Assembly (NCBI GenBank): GCA_964642235.1
Contig: CAZXOP010000006.1
Location: forward strand, 1 to 39,584
Length of the DNA: 39,584 bases
Source: CAYSND01 sp964642235
GTDB taxonomy: Bacteria; Bacteroidota; Bacteroidia; Bacteroidales; UBA932
Direction: 5' to 3'
This document shows, one piece after another, positions 1 through 8,852 of the stretch. A model generated the notes under the pieces. It saw only the letters and a program-made list of their open reading frames with translations. It was not told the DNA's origin and searched no databases. The translations under genes and the position numbers were made by a program. Within the stretch, counting starts at the first letter, position 1; the number at the start of each line of letters is the position of its first letter.

Positions 1-682
1 CGTCAGGTCCATGTCCGTAAGCAGGGGGATCAAGAATTATACCATTGTATTTATTCCCTCTACGAGCCTCTCTCAAAACAAATTTAAGAGCATCTTCCAC
101 CACCCAGCGAACTCCATCCAAAGAGCTAAGTTCCATATTGGCTCTCGCCCAAGTTACCACTTGTTTTACAGAATCAAGGTGCGTTACCTCAGCACCTGCT
201 GCAGCGGCAGCAAGAGAAGCAGCTCCGGTATAAGCAAAGAGGTTCAATACCTTAGGACGCTCCAAAGGGGATGCTGCGGTGGATTTTAGAGCCTGCACTT
301 GTTTATAGATATAGTCCCAATTCGGGGATTGTTCCGGAAAAACCCCTACATGCTTAAAAGAGGTAAGACCTAAACGAAGACGAAACGAGAGTTCGGAGGC
401 AGGAACCTCTCCACGATAGGTGATTACCCATTGTTCCGGCATCTTTTTATTCATTGACCAAGAACCACTCTCCTCCTTCCCCATTTTACCAAAACCGGCA
501 CCATTAGTAAACTTGGTATTTGCCAGACGCTCCCACTCTTTTTCAGAGAGATATTTGTTCCATAAAGCCTTAGGCTCAGGTCTTTCTATTACATACGGAC
601 CGAACCTTTCGAGTTTCTCGAAATCACCGGAATCGATTAACTCATAATCTTTCCAAAGAGATGAAGGGGAGAGAAAAAGCAT
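1..682 (-). CDS. Class I SAM-dependent methyltransferase, truncated by window edge
   Basis: Reading the minus strand from the ATG at 680-682 gives an open frame of 227 codons that runs off the window. It begins MLFLSPSSLWKDYELIDSGD. Around residues 145-151 it has NLFAYTG, the SAM-binding motif I of class I methyltransferases. A DSVK stretch follows at the position of the acidic ribose-binding residue, and DPPAYG near the cut end is a DPPxYG catalytic motif of the kind used by RNA base methyltransferases (RlmK/RlmL/RlmI-like). I infer an rRNA or other nucleic-acid methyltransferase. The substrate cannot be told because the C-terminus is missing. It is divergent from pgk, with its own likely promoter core at 701-708. 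Confidence 0.85.
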   Translation of the reverse strand, partial: MLFLSPSSLWKDYELIDSGDFEKLERFGPYVIERPEPKALWNKYLSEKEWERLANTKFTNGAGFGKMGKEESGSWSMNKKMPEQWVITYRGEVPASELSFRLRLGLTSFKHVGVFPEQSPNWDYIYKQVQALKSTAASPLERPKVLNLFAYTGAASLAAAAAGAEVTHLDSVKQVVTWARANMELSSLDGVRWVVEDALKFVLREARRGNKYNGIILDPPAYGHGPD

Positions 683-700
683 ATTTTTATAATTCGGCTT

Positions 701-708
701 CAAAGATA
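701..708 (-). promoter_or_regulatory. Putative promoter core (TAnnTTTG) for the methyltransferase
   Basis: The plus strand reads CAAAGATA, so the minus strand reads TATCTTTG, a match to the Bacteroidetes -7 element TAnnTTTG. It lies 18 nt upstream of the start codon at 682. No clear -33 element was identified. Confidence 0.5.
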
Positions 709-730
709 GATAAAAAACTATATTTTTTAG

Positions 731-738
731 TACTTTTG
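731..738 (+). promoter_or_regulatory. Putative promoter core for the pgk gene group
   Basis: TACTTTTG matches TAnnTTTG and lies 36 nt before the pgk start codon. It probably drives pgk and the three genes that follow at gaps of 17, 5 and 4 nt. No clear -33 TTTG is seen. Confidence 0.5.
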
Positions 739-774
739 TCAGATGTAATATGAACCAATTAAAACTAAAATAAA

Positions 775-2025
775 ATGCAAACAATAGACACTTACCATTT
801 TAAGGGCAAAAAAGTTATTATACGCGTTGACTTTAATGTTCCACTAAACGACACTTTTGAGATTACAGATGACACTCGTATTCGTGCAGCTATCCCCACA
901 CTTAAAAAAGTTCTAAGTGGAGGAGGCTCTTTAATCATTATGTCGCACCTTGGACGTCCAAAAGGAGTTACCAATAAATACTCTCTAAAACATATCATTG
1001 GAAGAATCGAGGAGTTACTTGGAACGAAAGTTCAGTTTGCTCCCGATTGCCAAAAAGCTGATGAGCAGGCAGCGGCTCTAAAACCGGGAGATGTTCTATT
1101 GTTAGAAAACCTCCGTTTCTACGAAGAGGAGGAGGGGAAACCACGCGACCTTGCAGAAGATGCCACTGAAGAGGTTAAGAAAGCTGCAAAAGCTGCTGTA
1201 AAAGAGAGACAAAAAGAGTTCACCAAGAAACTTGCCTCTTATGCAGATTGCTATATTAATGATGCCTTCGGGACAGCTCACCGCGCACACGCCTCTACAG
1301 CACTAATTGCCAAGTATTTCCCTAATGATAAGATGTTCGGTTATGTTATGGAGGGGGAGATAAAAGCCATTGATAATGTTTTAGGTAACCCTAAGCGCCC
1401 TCTTACTGCTATCCTTGGTGGAGCTAAGGTCTCATCCAAAATCGGGATTATAGAACACCTACTTGACCTTGTTGACAATATGATTATCGGTGGTGGAATG
1501 GTCTATACATTTAAAAAAGCAGAGGGTGGAACCATTGGAGACTCTCTCTGCGAGGAAGAGCAGTTTGAAACAGCCTTACGAATAATAAAAATGGCTGAGG
1601 AGAAGGGAGTTAAACTATTTCTTACAAGGGAAGTTGTTGTTTCAGATGCCTTTGACAATGAGGCAAATACACAAATTGTCCCCTCAAATAAAATCCCTGA
1701 TGGGTGGATGGGAATGGATGCAGGTCCTAAAGCTATTGAAGTTTGGAGAGAGGTCCTCCTCGCTTCTAAAACTATCCTTTGGAATGGTCCTGTGGGAGTA
1801 TTTGAAATGCCCAATTTCGCAAATGGGACAAATGCTGTCGCCAAAATTCTTGTAGAAGCAACCAAAAAAGGGGCTTTCACACTTGTTGGAGGAGGTGACT
1901 CTGTGGCAGCAGTAACTCAAATGGGTTATGCAGACCAAGTGAGTTATGTCTCTACAGGTGGTGGTGCCATGTTGGAGTATTTGGAAGGGATAGAACTACC
2001 GGGCATTAAAGCCATTAGAGAATAA
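775..2025 (+). CDS. pgk: Phosphoglycerate kinase
   Basis: This glycolytic enzyme transfers a phosphate between 1,3-bisphosphoglycerate and ADP in the cytoplasm. The N-terminal domain has the family signature KKVIIRVDFNVPLND and the substrate-binding SHLGRPKG. NDAFGTAHRAHAST follows, and the C-terminal nucleotide-binding domain has GGAKVSSKIG, WNGPVGVFE and GGGDSVAAV. At 416 aa it is close to the usual length. A charged Lys/Glu-rich stretch at about residues 118-150 precedes the NDAFG motif and looks like a family-typical insertion. The gene opens a plus-strand group that continues with a transporter 17 nt downstream. Confidence 0.98.
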   Translation: MQTIDTYHFKGKKVIIRVDFNVPLNDTFEITDDTRIRAAIPTLKKVLSGGGSLIIMSHLGRPKGVTNKYSLKHIIGRIEELLGTKVQFAPDCQKADEQAAALKPGDVLLLENLRFYEEEEGKPRDLAEDATEEVKKAAKAAVKERQKEFTKKLASYADCYINDAFGTAHRAHASTALIAKYFPNDKMFGYVMEGEIKAIDNVLGNPKRPLTAILGGAKVSSKIGIIEHLLDLVDNMIIGGGMVYTFKKAEGGTIGDSLCEEEQFETALRIIKMAEEKGVKLFLTREVVVSDAFDNEANTQIVPSNKIPDGWMGMDAGPKAIEVWREVLLASKTILWNGPVGVFEMPNFANGTNAVAKILVEATKKGAFTLVGGGDSVAAVTQMGYADQVSYVSTGGGAMLEYLEGIELPGIKAIRE

Positions 2026-2042
2026 ATAATAAAACAAAACCT

Positions 2043-3002
2043 ATGAAAGAACAGTTAGAAGGACTAAACGCACTTACCATAAACTTTGGTAGCGGCGGAA
2101 TGACAGCAGTAAACATAATTCTTGCCCTAATTATGTTTGGAGTGGCACTTGGAATAAAGTTGGAGATGTTTAAGAATGTCTTTAAAAAACCAAAATCCGT
2201 AATAGTCGGACTCTGCCTTCAATGGTTTGGACTCCCTGCTATTACCTTCCTATTAGTACTGCTGTTGAATAATTGGATTACCCCGATGATTGCACTTGGG
2301 ATGATACTTGTGGCATCTTGTCCCGGAGGAAATATCTCTAACTTTATGTCCTCTTATGCAAAAGGGAATGTGGAATTATCGGTAAGTATGACAGCTATTA
2401 CAACCAGTTTTGCCACCATAATGACCCCTTTTAACTTTTTCTTTTGGGGAAATCTTTACTACCGTACCGTAAGTATTGCAGGAGAAGTTCCCACTTTGGA
2501 AATTCCTTTTTTTCCGATGTTCCAACAAGTGCTAATACTCCTTGGAATTCCTATTGTTTTAGGGATGCTCTTTTCTCACTATTTCCCTAAGACTGCCGAT
2601 AAGATTAAAAAACCTTTCCAGATAGTTTCTTTAGTATTTTTTATCGGTATGGTGGTAATGGCTTTCTCCCAGAATTTTACACTCTTCGTAAACTATATAA
2701 TATTTGTATTCTTTATCGTTCTCCTTCATAATGCAAGTGCGTTAGGAACCGGGTATTTAGGTGGAACCCTTTTCAAAGTTCCCAATATCGACAGGCGCTC
2801 TTTAACCATAGAAGTAGGGATTCAGAACTCCGGCTTAGGGTTAGTATTGCTCTTTAATCCTGCTATCTTTCCCCCCGAAATATGGCATGGTCACTATGGG
2901 GGAATGCTCTTTATAACAGCATGGTGGGGAGTTTGGCATATTATTTCCGGATTGACCATTTCAAGTATCTGGAGAAGACGCCCCACACCTGCTCTTAATT
3001 AA
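2043..3002 (+). CDS. Bile acid:sodium symporter (BASS/SBF) family transporter
   Basis: The 319-aa protein is highly hydrophobic, with roughly nine to ten membrane segments starting at about residue 20. It carries two family landmarks: LVASCPGGNISNFMSSYAKG at about residues 90-110 and EVGIQNSGLGLVLL near residue 258. The first is the conserved crossover region that binds Na+ in SBF transporters. The likely role is sodium-coupled uptake of an organic anion across the inner membrane. The substrate is unknown, since bacterial members carry pantoate, keto acids and sterols. The gene lies between pgk and an acyltransferase in an apparently single transcript. Confidence 0.9.
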   Translation: MKEQLEGLNALTINFGSGGMTAVNIILALIMFGVALGIKLEMFKNVFKKPKSVIVGLCLQWFGLPAITFLLVLLLNNWITPMIALGMILVASCPGGNISNFMSSYAKGNVELSVSMTAITTSFATIMTPFNFFFWGNLYYRTVSIAGEVPTLEIPFFPMFQQVLILLGIPIVLGMLFSHYFPKTADKIKKPFQIVSLVFFIGMVVMAFSQNFTLFVNYIIFVFFIVLLHNASALGTGYLGGTLFKVPNIDRRSLTIEVGIQNSGLGLVLLFNPAIFPPEIWHGHYGGMLFITAWWGVWHIISGLTISSIWRRRPTPALN

Positions 3003-3007
3003 ATTAT

Positions 3008-4357
3008 ATGGAGGAAAAAACTATTTCAAACATTCAAAAGCCTAACAGATTATATAATTTTCTGAGGTATTATGTAGATAACTCTATATTCCAAGCATAT
3101 AGGAAAATAGATTATGTGGGATTAGAAAAAGTGCCAAATGATGCAGCTATTATCTATGCCCCCAACCATACAAATACCCTGATGGATGCGTTGGTGGTTT
3201 TAAGCATGGATGAGAAACCAAAAGTTTTCGTCGCAAGAGCAGATATCTTCAAGAATCCCAAAATAGCCAAAATCTTATATTTCTTAAAGATGCTACCTAT
3301 AATGAGAATTAGAGATGGTATGGAGGAGGTTAAGAAAAACAATGAAATTATTGAAAAATCTATTGATGTTCTTGAAGATAAAGTCCCTTTCTGCATCCTC
3401 CCTGAAGGGCGACACAGACCTCAGCACTCACTCCTTCCTTTGTCAAAAGGGATCTTTAGAATAGCTTTTCAGGCTTATGAAAAATTTGGCGATAAAACCC
3501 CTATTTACATTATCCCTTGCGGAATAGAGTATGGTAATTTTTACCGTTTCCGCTCCACTGTTTTAGTTCAAATAGGTGACCCCATTAATATTGGAAAATA
3601 TATAAAATCGCACCCTGACCTCTCAACAGCAGAGTTGATGAATCTGTTAAAGGATGACCTTACAGAGAGGATAAAGGAGGTAATTTTATATATCCCCGAT
3701 GATGAACATTATGATGACATTTATGAACTCTGTTCTATCGTTATAAATCAACAGGTTAAAAAATTTAGAGAGACTCACTATAATAGTAAGAAGAACTCAC
3801 TTATGACCCGATTCCTCTCTAATAAAAAAACAGTAGCAGATAGTGTGGCGTTTATAAAAAATAATCCTGAAAAAGCCGAAGAGTTATTAAGTAAAACAGC
3901 TCAAGTAAGAGAGTTAAGGAAGAAATCAAACATATCTCTTGCTACTATCGTAGTGGAATACCCTTTCTGGAACAGACTTTTGAAATATTTAGTACTTATA
4001 ATCGCTCTCCCATATATCCTTTCTTGTTCTCTATTAGTCTCCCCTATCTCCATAATAGCGAGAGTGCTTTTTAAGAAGATGAAAGATAGAGCCTTTTTTA
4101 ACTCTGTGAGATTTGTATTGAAACTTGTGATTTGGCCCATTCTTTTCCTTATTTATACAATAATAGCCTTCTGTAATCTCCCTTGGGAGATAGCCATTAT
4201 CACCATAGCAGCTATAATGCCGGCAAATATTATTGCTCAAGATGCTTTTAGACTCTTAAGACTTATTATCTCCGACCTCAGGTATTCATTCAATAGACCT
4301 TTGAGAAAGAAGATTAAAGAGGTTAGAGACCTTTATATCGAAACCATCAAAATTTAA
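3008..4357 (+). CDS. PlsC-like glycerolipid acyltransferase with C-terminal membrane segments
   Basis: The 449-aa protein has an N-terminal acyltransferase domain (about residues 35-235). Its catalytic block is PNHTNTLMDA, in which His and Asp are separated by five residues rather than the four of classic PlsC. PEGRHRPQ at about residue 133 corresponds to the phosphate-binding PEG motif. A second half with several hydrophobic segments (about residues 320-425) anchors it in the membrane. It probably acylates glycerol-3-phosphate, lysophosphatidate or a related lipid at the inner membrane. The five-residue spacing resembles yeast GPAT Gpt2/Sct1-like enzymes. Start 5 nt after the transporter stop and 4 nt before the next start indicate one operon. 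Confidence 0.85.
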   Translation: MEEKTISNIQKPNRLYNFLRYYVDNSIFQAYRKIDYVGLEKVPNDAAIIYAPNHTNTLMDALVVLSMDEKPKVFVARADIFKNPKIAKILYFLKMLPIMRIRDGMEEVKKNNEIIEKSIDVLEDKVPFCILPEGRHRPQHSLLPLSKGIFRIAFQAYEKFGDKTPIYIIPCGIEYGNFYRFRSTVLVQIGDPINIGKYIKSHPDLSTAELMNLLKDDLTERIKEVILYIPDDEHYDDIYELCSIVINQQVKKFRETHYNSKKNSLMTRFLSNKKTVADSVAFIKNNPEKAEELLSKTAQVRELRKKSNISLATIVVEYPFWNRLLKYLVLIIALPYILSCSLLVSPISIIARVLFKKMKDRAFFNSVRFVLKLVIWPILFLIYTIIAFCNLPWEIAIITIAAIMPANIIAQDAFRLLRLIISDLRYSFNRPLRKKIKEVRDLYIETIKI

Positions 4358-4361
4358 AAAT

Positions 4362-5717
4362 ATGAAACGAACTTTTATTATTATCGCTACCCTTCTCGCT
4401 GTTAGCACACTTTCAGCTCAAGATAAAAAGAGTGAAATAGTTAAAAAAGGGTGGAGTTTCGGACCTCTCCCTATTGTGGCATTTGATGCAGACAAAGGTT
4501 TTCAGTACGGAGCACTCCTGAATCTCTACGACTTCGGCAAAGGGGAGAACTACCCGAATTATAACCAAAAATTCTATTTCGAGACCTCTTTCTACACAAA
4601 AGGGTCTCAGGTTTACACCATTAGCTACGATGCTAAACATCTAATCCCGAATGTTAGATTTTCATCTGCCATAAGTTACACTAATGATAACGCAATGGAT
4701 TTCTATGGATTTAATGGTTATAACTCCTATTACGACTCTGAAAGAGTTAAGCAAGGGAAAGAGGACCCCACTAAAAGTTTTTACACCCCTTTCTATAGGG
4801 TAAATTATAAAAACCTCTTCTTTAAAGCTGATTTCACCGGTCAAATTATCCCAAATCTCTATTGGGAGGCAGGGTATCATTTTAGTTATGTAAACAAGAC
4901 CACCATAGATTACGACAAAATCAATAAGAACAAGGAGGCAGCAAAACAGTTTACTGAACCTACTCTTTATGACTACTATAAGTTATGGGGTATTCTACCT
5001 GCGAATGAAGCAGAGGGGGGCAATGTCTCTGCCCTTTTAGCAGGACTTATGTATGACACAAGGGATAAGGAGGGGGCACCCTCTAAAGGGATCTGGGCAG
5101 AAGGGCATCTGATAGCCGCCCCTAAATTCTTAGGGACATCCTCCCCATATTACAGATACTCTCTTACTTTCCGTCAATACCTTCCTTTAATCAAAAACAA
5201 TATCCTTACATTCGCATATAGACTTAACTATCAGGGGACTATAGGCAAAACGGCTCCATGGTATATGCTTTCATATATGACGGTAATGGGAGAGGGGTAT
5301 GATAAAGATGGAATCGGAGGGTATAGAACCACCAGAGGACTTATGAGAGGGAGAATACAGGCTCTCGGAGTTGGGTTTTATAATGTGGAGCTTCGCTGGA
5401 GATTTGTTAATTTTAGTCTCTTTAAGCAAAACATAGCCCTCGGACTCAGTGCTTTCCACGACGGGGCAATCACCCTTCAACCTTATGATATGAGTTTTAA
5501 AGGAACCCCTGTCAATTACCCCTCTTATGCAGCTTACATAGATAAGGCTAAACCTTTTCTTTCTGCATCGGGTAAAGATAAGATGCACCTCTCTGTAGGG
5601 GGAGGCTTAAGATTTATAATGAATGAGAATTTTATTGTGGCGGTAGAATATGGTCTCCCGTTGAACAATCAGGATGGTAATGGTTCTCTTTATATAAATA
5701 CAGGTTATCTCTTTTAG
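4362..5717 (+). CDS. Omp85-superfamily outer-membrane beta-barrel protein
   Basis: The 451-aa protein starts with a signal peptide (MKRTFIIIATLLAVSTLSAQ) and lacks obvious POTRA domains, so it is mostly barrel. Alternating aromatic and polar strands run to the C-terminal LYINTGYLF, a typical barrel end. Near residue 320 it has YRTTRGLMRGRIQALG, resembling the RGF/RGxRG region of the lid loop in BamA/TamA-type surface antigens. It most likely sits in the outer membrane; the role is unknown. Its immediate proximity to a lipid acyltransferase suggests envelope or lipid work, but that is inference. The stop codon overlaps the stop of the convergent DAHP synthase gene. Confidence 0.8.
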   Translation: MKRTFIIIATLLAVSTLSAQDKKSEIVKKGWSFGPLPIVAFDADKGFQYGALLNLYDFGKGENYPNYNQKFYFETSFYTKGSQVYTISYDAKHLIPNVRFSSAISYTNDNAMDFYGFNGYNSYYDSERVKQGKEDPTKSFYTPFYRVNYKNLFFKADFTGQIIPNLYWEAGYHFSYVNKTTIDYDKINKNKEAAKQFTEPTLYDYYKLWGILPANEAEGGNVSALLAGLMYDTRDKEGAPSKGIWAEGHLIAAPKFLGTSSPYYRYSLTFRQYLPLIKNNILTFAYRLNYQGTIGKTAPWYMLSYMTVMGEGYDKDGIGGYRTTRGLMRGRIQALGVGFYNVELRWRFVNFSLFKQNIALGLSAFHDGAITLQPYDMSFKGTPVNYPSYAAYIDKAKPFLSASGKDKMHLSVGGGLRFIMNENFIVAVEYGLPLNNQDGNGSLYINTGYLF

Positions 5718-6790
5718 GGCTTCATCTGCTTCTCTATAGAGGCATTATGAATTATCCAGAAGATACGCTCCACATACATCTCATCGAGTCCTTTCTCCTC
5801 GGCGAGTTTAAGGGCATGTTCCAAAACCATTCTCCATCTCTCGGACTGAAGGATGGTCATATTAGTATTCTGTTTTAATGCCCCTATCTTTTCGACCACC
5901 TCCATTCTCGAAGCAAGAAGCTTTATAAGCTCCCCATCTATATGGTCTATCTTAGAGCGCAACTCCTCGATTAGCTCGCCTGTTTGAGCGGAAGGGTATG
6001 AGTCACTGCGGAGTTCGAGATTTGTGAGAAGGGTGGATAACTCCTCCGGGGTTATCTGCTGGGCAGCATCGCTAAGGGCTGAAGTCGGATTATTATGAGT
6101 CTCTATCATAAGTCCCTCAAACCCCAAATCCATCGCCTGTCGGGAGAGCTCCTCTATATATTTCGAATCCCCTGCTATATGGCTTGGGTCGCAGAACATC
6201 GGTATCTGAGGATATTTGTTTTTTATATCAATGGGGATTTGCCAATAAGGGAAGTATCTATATCTTAACTTTCTATAATAAGAGAACCCTCGGTGCACTG
6301 CCCCCAACTTCCGTATCCCTGAAAGATAGAAGCGTTCCATGGCACCTATCCAGAGTTCTGCCTCCGGATTAATTGGATTTTTTACCAATAAAGGGATATC
6401 TACCCCTTCCAGGGCCTCGGCAAGTTCCTGCACCAAAAAGGGGTTTGCAGTGGTTCTTGCCCCTATCCATAAGAGGTCCACTCCTGATTTTAGTGCAATA
6501 TCAATATGCTTCGCACTTGCCACCTCGGTGGCCACCTTCATCCCAAACTCCTTCTGCACCCTTTGAAGCCACTCAAATCCCATCTCTCCTACCCCTTCAA
6601 AGGTCTGAGGGTGGGTGCGTGGTTTCCAAATTCCTGCCCTGAAAAGAGTTACCCCCATCTTGTTAAGTTGCGAAGCAACCTCCAGAACCATCTCCTCATT
6701 CTCCGCTGCGCAAGGTCCTGAAATGACAATAGGTCTCTTCCCTGAAGGGAAAAGACCCCATTTCTCTATTGGGATAATATCATTGAACAT
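5714..6790 (-). CDS. Bifunctional DAHP synthase / chorismate mutase (type II)
   Basis: The 358-aa protein joins two steps of aromatic amino-acid synthesis. Residues 1 to about 255 form a KDO8P-like (type I beta) 3-deoxy-7-phosphoheptulonate synthase, with GPCAAENEEM near the start, AGIWKPRTHPQTFEG for substrate binding, LLVKNP and CDPSHIAG. Residues about 270-358 form an AroQ-type chorismate mutase helix bundle (LRSKIDHIDGELIKLLASRM). In this fusion, known from Bacteroidetes and some Firmicutes, the mutase domain is usually also the feedback-control element. It is the third gene of pyrH-frr-DAHPS/CM; its start codon directly abuts the frr stop. It converges tail-to-tail with the barrel gene. 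Confidence 0.95.
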   Translation of the reverse strand: MFNDIIPIEKWGLFPSGKRPIVISGPCAAENEEMVLEVASQLNKMGVTLFRAGIWKPRTHPQTFEGVGEMGFEWLQRVQKEFGMKVATEVASAKHIDIALKSGVDLLWIGARTTANPFLVQELAEALEGVDIPLLVKNPINPEAELWIGAMERFYLSGIRKLGAVHRGFSYYRKLRYRYFPYWQIPIDIKNKYPQIPMFCDPSHIAGDSKYIEELSRQAMDLGFEGLMIETHNNPTSALSDAAQQITPEELSTLLTNLELRSDSYPSAQTGELIEELRSKIDHIDGELIKLLASRMEVVEKIGALKQNTNMTILQSERWRMVLEHALKLAEEKGLDEMYVERIFWIIHNASIEKQMKP

Positions 6791-7354
6791 TTATACAGTG
6801 AGAATTTCCTTCTCTTTTACAATGAGAATCTCGTCCACTTTCTTATTAAAAGCGTCAACCTCTTTCTGTATTACATTTTCCGAATCTTTCTGAACATCCT
6901 CGGGAAGTCCCTCTTTCTGAGCCTTTTTCAAAGCCTCGATACCATCCCTACGGGCATTCCTGATAGAAATTTTAGCATTCTCACCAGCTACTTTTGCTTT
7001 TTTCACAAGCTCACGGCGTCTCTCCTCGGTAAGAGCGGGAACATTTATACGAATCTGTTCCCCATTGTTTTGAGGGGTATAACCGATATTAGCATCGAGA
7101 ATAGCCTTTTCGATAAGGGGAATCATACTCTTCTCCCAAGGGGTAATAAGCATAGTTTTAGCATCCGGCACAGTAACACTTGCTACCTGTGGGAGTGGGG
7201 TTAAAGAGCCATAGTAATTAACCATTACATTATTAAAGACAGATGGATTTGCCTTCCCCGCCCTGTAAGTTTTTAAGTCTTCTTCAAGATACTGTACAGC
7301 ATCGTTCATTTTCTGCTTTGCAGAAGCGATTATTTCTTTTGATTTCTCTATCAT
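6791..7354 (-). CDS. frr: Ribosome recycling factor
   Basis: The 187-aa protein matches the family length (about 185). It shows the RRF landmarks LKTYRAGKANPSVFNNVMVN near the N-terminus, the PLPQVASVTVPDAKTMLITPW block (residues about 55-75), and the KKAKVAGENAKISIRNARRD block of the long helices. It splits post-termination ribosomes together with EF-G. It lies 15 nt downstream of pyrH, the widespread bacterial pyrH-frr pairing, and directly abuts the DAHP synthase gene. Confidence 0.98.
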   Translation of the reverse strand: MIEKSKEIIASAKQKMNDAVQYLEEDLKTYRAGKANPSVFNNVMVNYYGSLTPLPQVASVTVPDAKTMLITPWEKSMIPLIEKAILDANIGYTPQNNGEQIRINVPALTEERRRELVKKAKVAGENAKISIRNARRDGIEALKKAQKEGLPEDVQKDSENVIQKEVDAFNKKVDEILIVKEKEILTV

Positions 7355-7369
7355 ATCATTGTTTTTTAA

Positions 7370-8077
7370 TTATTCAGTAACAGTTGTCCCGATTTTTTCC
7401 CCACGAAGAAGTCTTGTCAGATTACCCTGCTTGTTCATATCAAATACCACCAAAGGCATTTTATTCTCTTTGCATAATGCAAAAGCAGTGGAGTCCATAA
7501 TCTTTAAATTATCGGCAAGAGCCTTTTCATAGGTTAGAGTCTCGTATTTTACAGCCTTGGGGTCTTTTTCAGGGTCAGCAGTATAGATACCATCAACTCT
7601 TGTCCCTTTTAAAAGAGCATCGGCTCTAAGTTCACAAGCCCTGAGTGCAGAGGCAGAGTCAGTGGTAAAGAAAGGGTTACCTGTTCCACCTGCTATTAAA
7701 GCCACACCACCCCTCTCCAATAGTTCCACAGCCTCATCTCTTACAAAATATCTTGCAATAGGTCTCATCGGGGTAGAGGTAAAGACCTCTGCCTCCACTC
7801 CGGCCGATTTTATTGCCATAGATAAAGCGATACTGTTTATTACAGTGGCAAGCATCCCCATCTGATCCCCTTTAACTCTATCAAACCCCTTCCCCACTCC
7901 GGAGAGTCCACGGAAAATATTTCCACCTCCGATAACTATTGCTACCTGAACCCCTTGCTTGGCGACAGAGGCAATCTCTTCCGCATAAATGTTCAAAATC
8001 TGCTCATTTAACCCTTTTCCCTCATTACCGCCGAGGCTTTCTCCGCTTAGTTTTAGCAATACTCTTCTATAATTCAT
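7370..8077 (-). CDS. pyrH: UMP kinase
   Basis: The 235-aa amino-acid-kinase-family protein phosphorylates UMP to UDP. Visible signatures are LLKLSGESLGG at the N-terminus, VIGGGNIFRG at about residue 49, the GDQMGMLATVINS UMP-binding helix, and GGTGNPFFTTDSA at about residue 132. Length is normal. It heads the pyrH-frr-DAHPS/CM transcript. A likely promoter lies at 8100-8107, facing away from sdhC. Confidence 0.98.
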   Translation of the reverse strand: MNYRRVLLKLSGESLGGNEGKGLNEQILNIYAEEIASVAKQGVQVAIVIGGGNIFRGLSGVGKGFDRVKGDQMGMLATVINSIALSMAIKSAGVEAEVFTSTPMRPIARYFVRDEAVELLERGGVALIAGGTGNPFFTTDSASALRACELRADALLKGTRVDGIYTADPEKDPKAVKYETLTYEKALADNLKIMDSTAFALCKENKMPLVVFDMNKQGNLTRLLRGEKIGTTVTE

Positions 8078-8099
8078 CGTTTTATAATTTTATAAGTAA

Positions 8100-8130
8100 C
8101 AAAATTAACTAAAGATTTGAAATTTACAAG
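8100..8130 (-). promoter_or_regulatory. Putative promoter for pyrH
   Basis: CAAAATTA at 8100-8107 is TAATTTTG on the minus strand, matching TAnnTTTG. A CAAG (CTTG on the minus strand) at 8127-8130 lies 19 nt further upstream at the expected -33 distance. The pyrH start is 22 nt downstream. Confidence 0.5.
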
Positions 8131-8146
8131 CAAGAAGTTATCTTTG
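8116..8146 (+). promoter_or_regulatory. Putative promoter for sdhC with both elements
   Basis: TTTG at 8116-8119 is followed after 19 nt by TATCTTTG at 8139-8146. This fits the Bacteroidetes consensus of a -33 TTTG and a -7 TAnnTTTG with a 19-21 nt spacer. The sdhC ATG is 25 nt downstream. It is the best two-part promoter match I noticed in the window. Confidence 0.65.
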
Positions 8147-8171
8147 CACTGCAATTTATAAATCAAACAAT

Positions 8172-8852
8172 ATGGCAAATATTTTTACATCCTCCATCGG
8201 CAAAAAATTAATAATGAGTATTTCCGGACTATTTTTAATACTCTTTTTATTAGTTCATCTCACTGTAAATTCGCTCTCCCTTATTAGTGAGAACGCTTTT
8301 CAAGTAGGATGTGATTTTATGGCTCTCCCCATCGTAACGATTATCGTTCCCGTTTTGGCACTCGGATTTGCCATCCATATTTTTTATGCCGGATACCTTA
8401 CTCTTACCAATCTAATAGCCAGAGGTAGTGATAGATACGCTGTCTCTAATAAGGGTAAAGCAAGTTCATGGGCTTCAAAAAACATGTTTGTCCTTGGTCT
8501 TATCGTACTTGGCACACTCGGGCTACATCTCCTTCATTTTTGGGCTAAGATGCAGTTAAAAGATTTCATGGGACTTCCTCAAGAGGACCCGAACCTTCTT
8601 TTATACGCTACTTTTAGTAACTATTGGATAACCGCTCTCTATCTTGTTTGGTTTGGAGCATTATGGTTTCACCTTACACATGGTTTTTGGAGTGCATTCC
8701 AGACAGTAGGGTTTAATAATAAAATTTGGATTAAACGCTTAAAGGTCATAGCCTATATATTCGCCACTGTAGTATGTCTTGGCTTCGCTACCATCGCCAT
8801 CGTGGCCTGCCTAAGAGGTAACGGCTTCCTCCCCACAGTAAGTTGTCTATAA
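8172..8852 (+). CDS. sdhC: Succinate dehydrogenase / fumarate reductase cytochrome b558 subunit
   Basis: The 226-aa membrane protein has five hydrophobic segments. Conserved histidines that could hold heme b lie in LLVHLTVNSL (His29), AIHIFYAGYL, LGLHLLHFW and ALWFHLTHGFWSAFQ. This is the b558 family that anchors the flavoprotein and iron-sulfur subunits and exchanges electrons with menaquinone. Length agrees with an intact protein. In Bacteroidetes the gene is normally followed at once by sdhA and sdhB. Here no trace of either is visible; a repeat cluster follows instead. The catalytic subunits must be elsewhere, or the locus was rearranged or misassembled. Confidence 0.92.
   Translation: MANIFTSSIGKKLIMSISGLFLILFLLVHLTVNSLSLISENAFQVGCDFMALPIVTIIVPVLALGFAIHIFYAGYLTLTNLIARGSDRYAVSNKGKASSWASKNMFVLGLIVLGTLGLHLLHFWAKMQLKDFMGLPQEDPNLLLYATFSNYWITALYLVWFGALWFHLTHGFWSAFQTVGFNNKIWIKRLKVIAYIFATVVCLGFATIAIVACLRGNGFLPTVSCL

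Noticed and set aside
5714..5717. Overlap of the stop codons of the barrel gene and the DAHP synthase gene as a sign of frameshift
   Set aside because: Both proteins end at family-typical C-termini; this is an ordinary tail-to-tail overlap.
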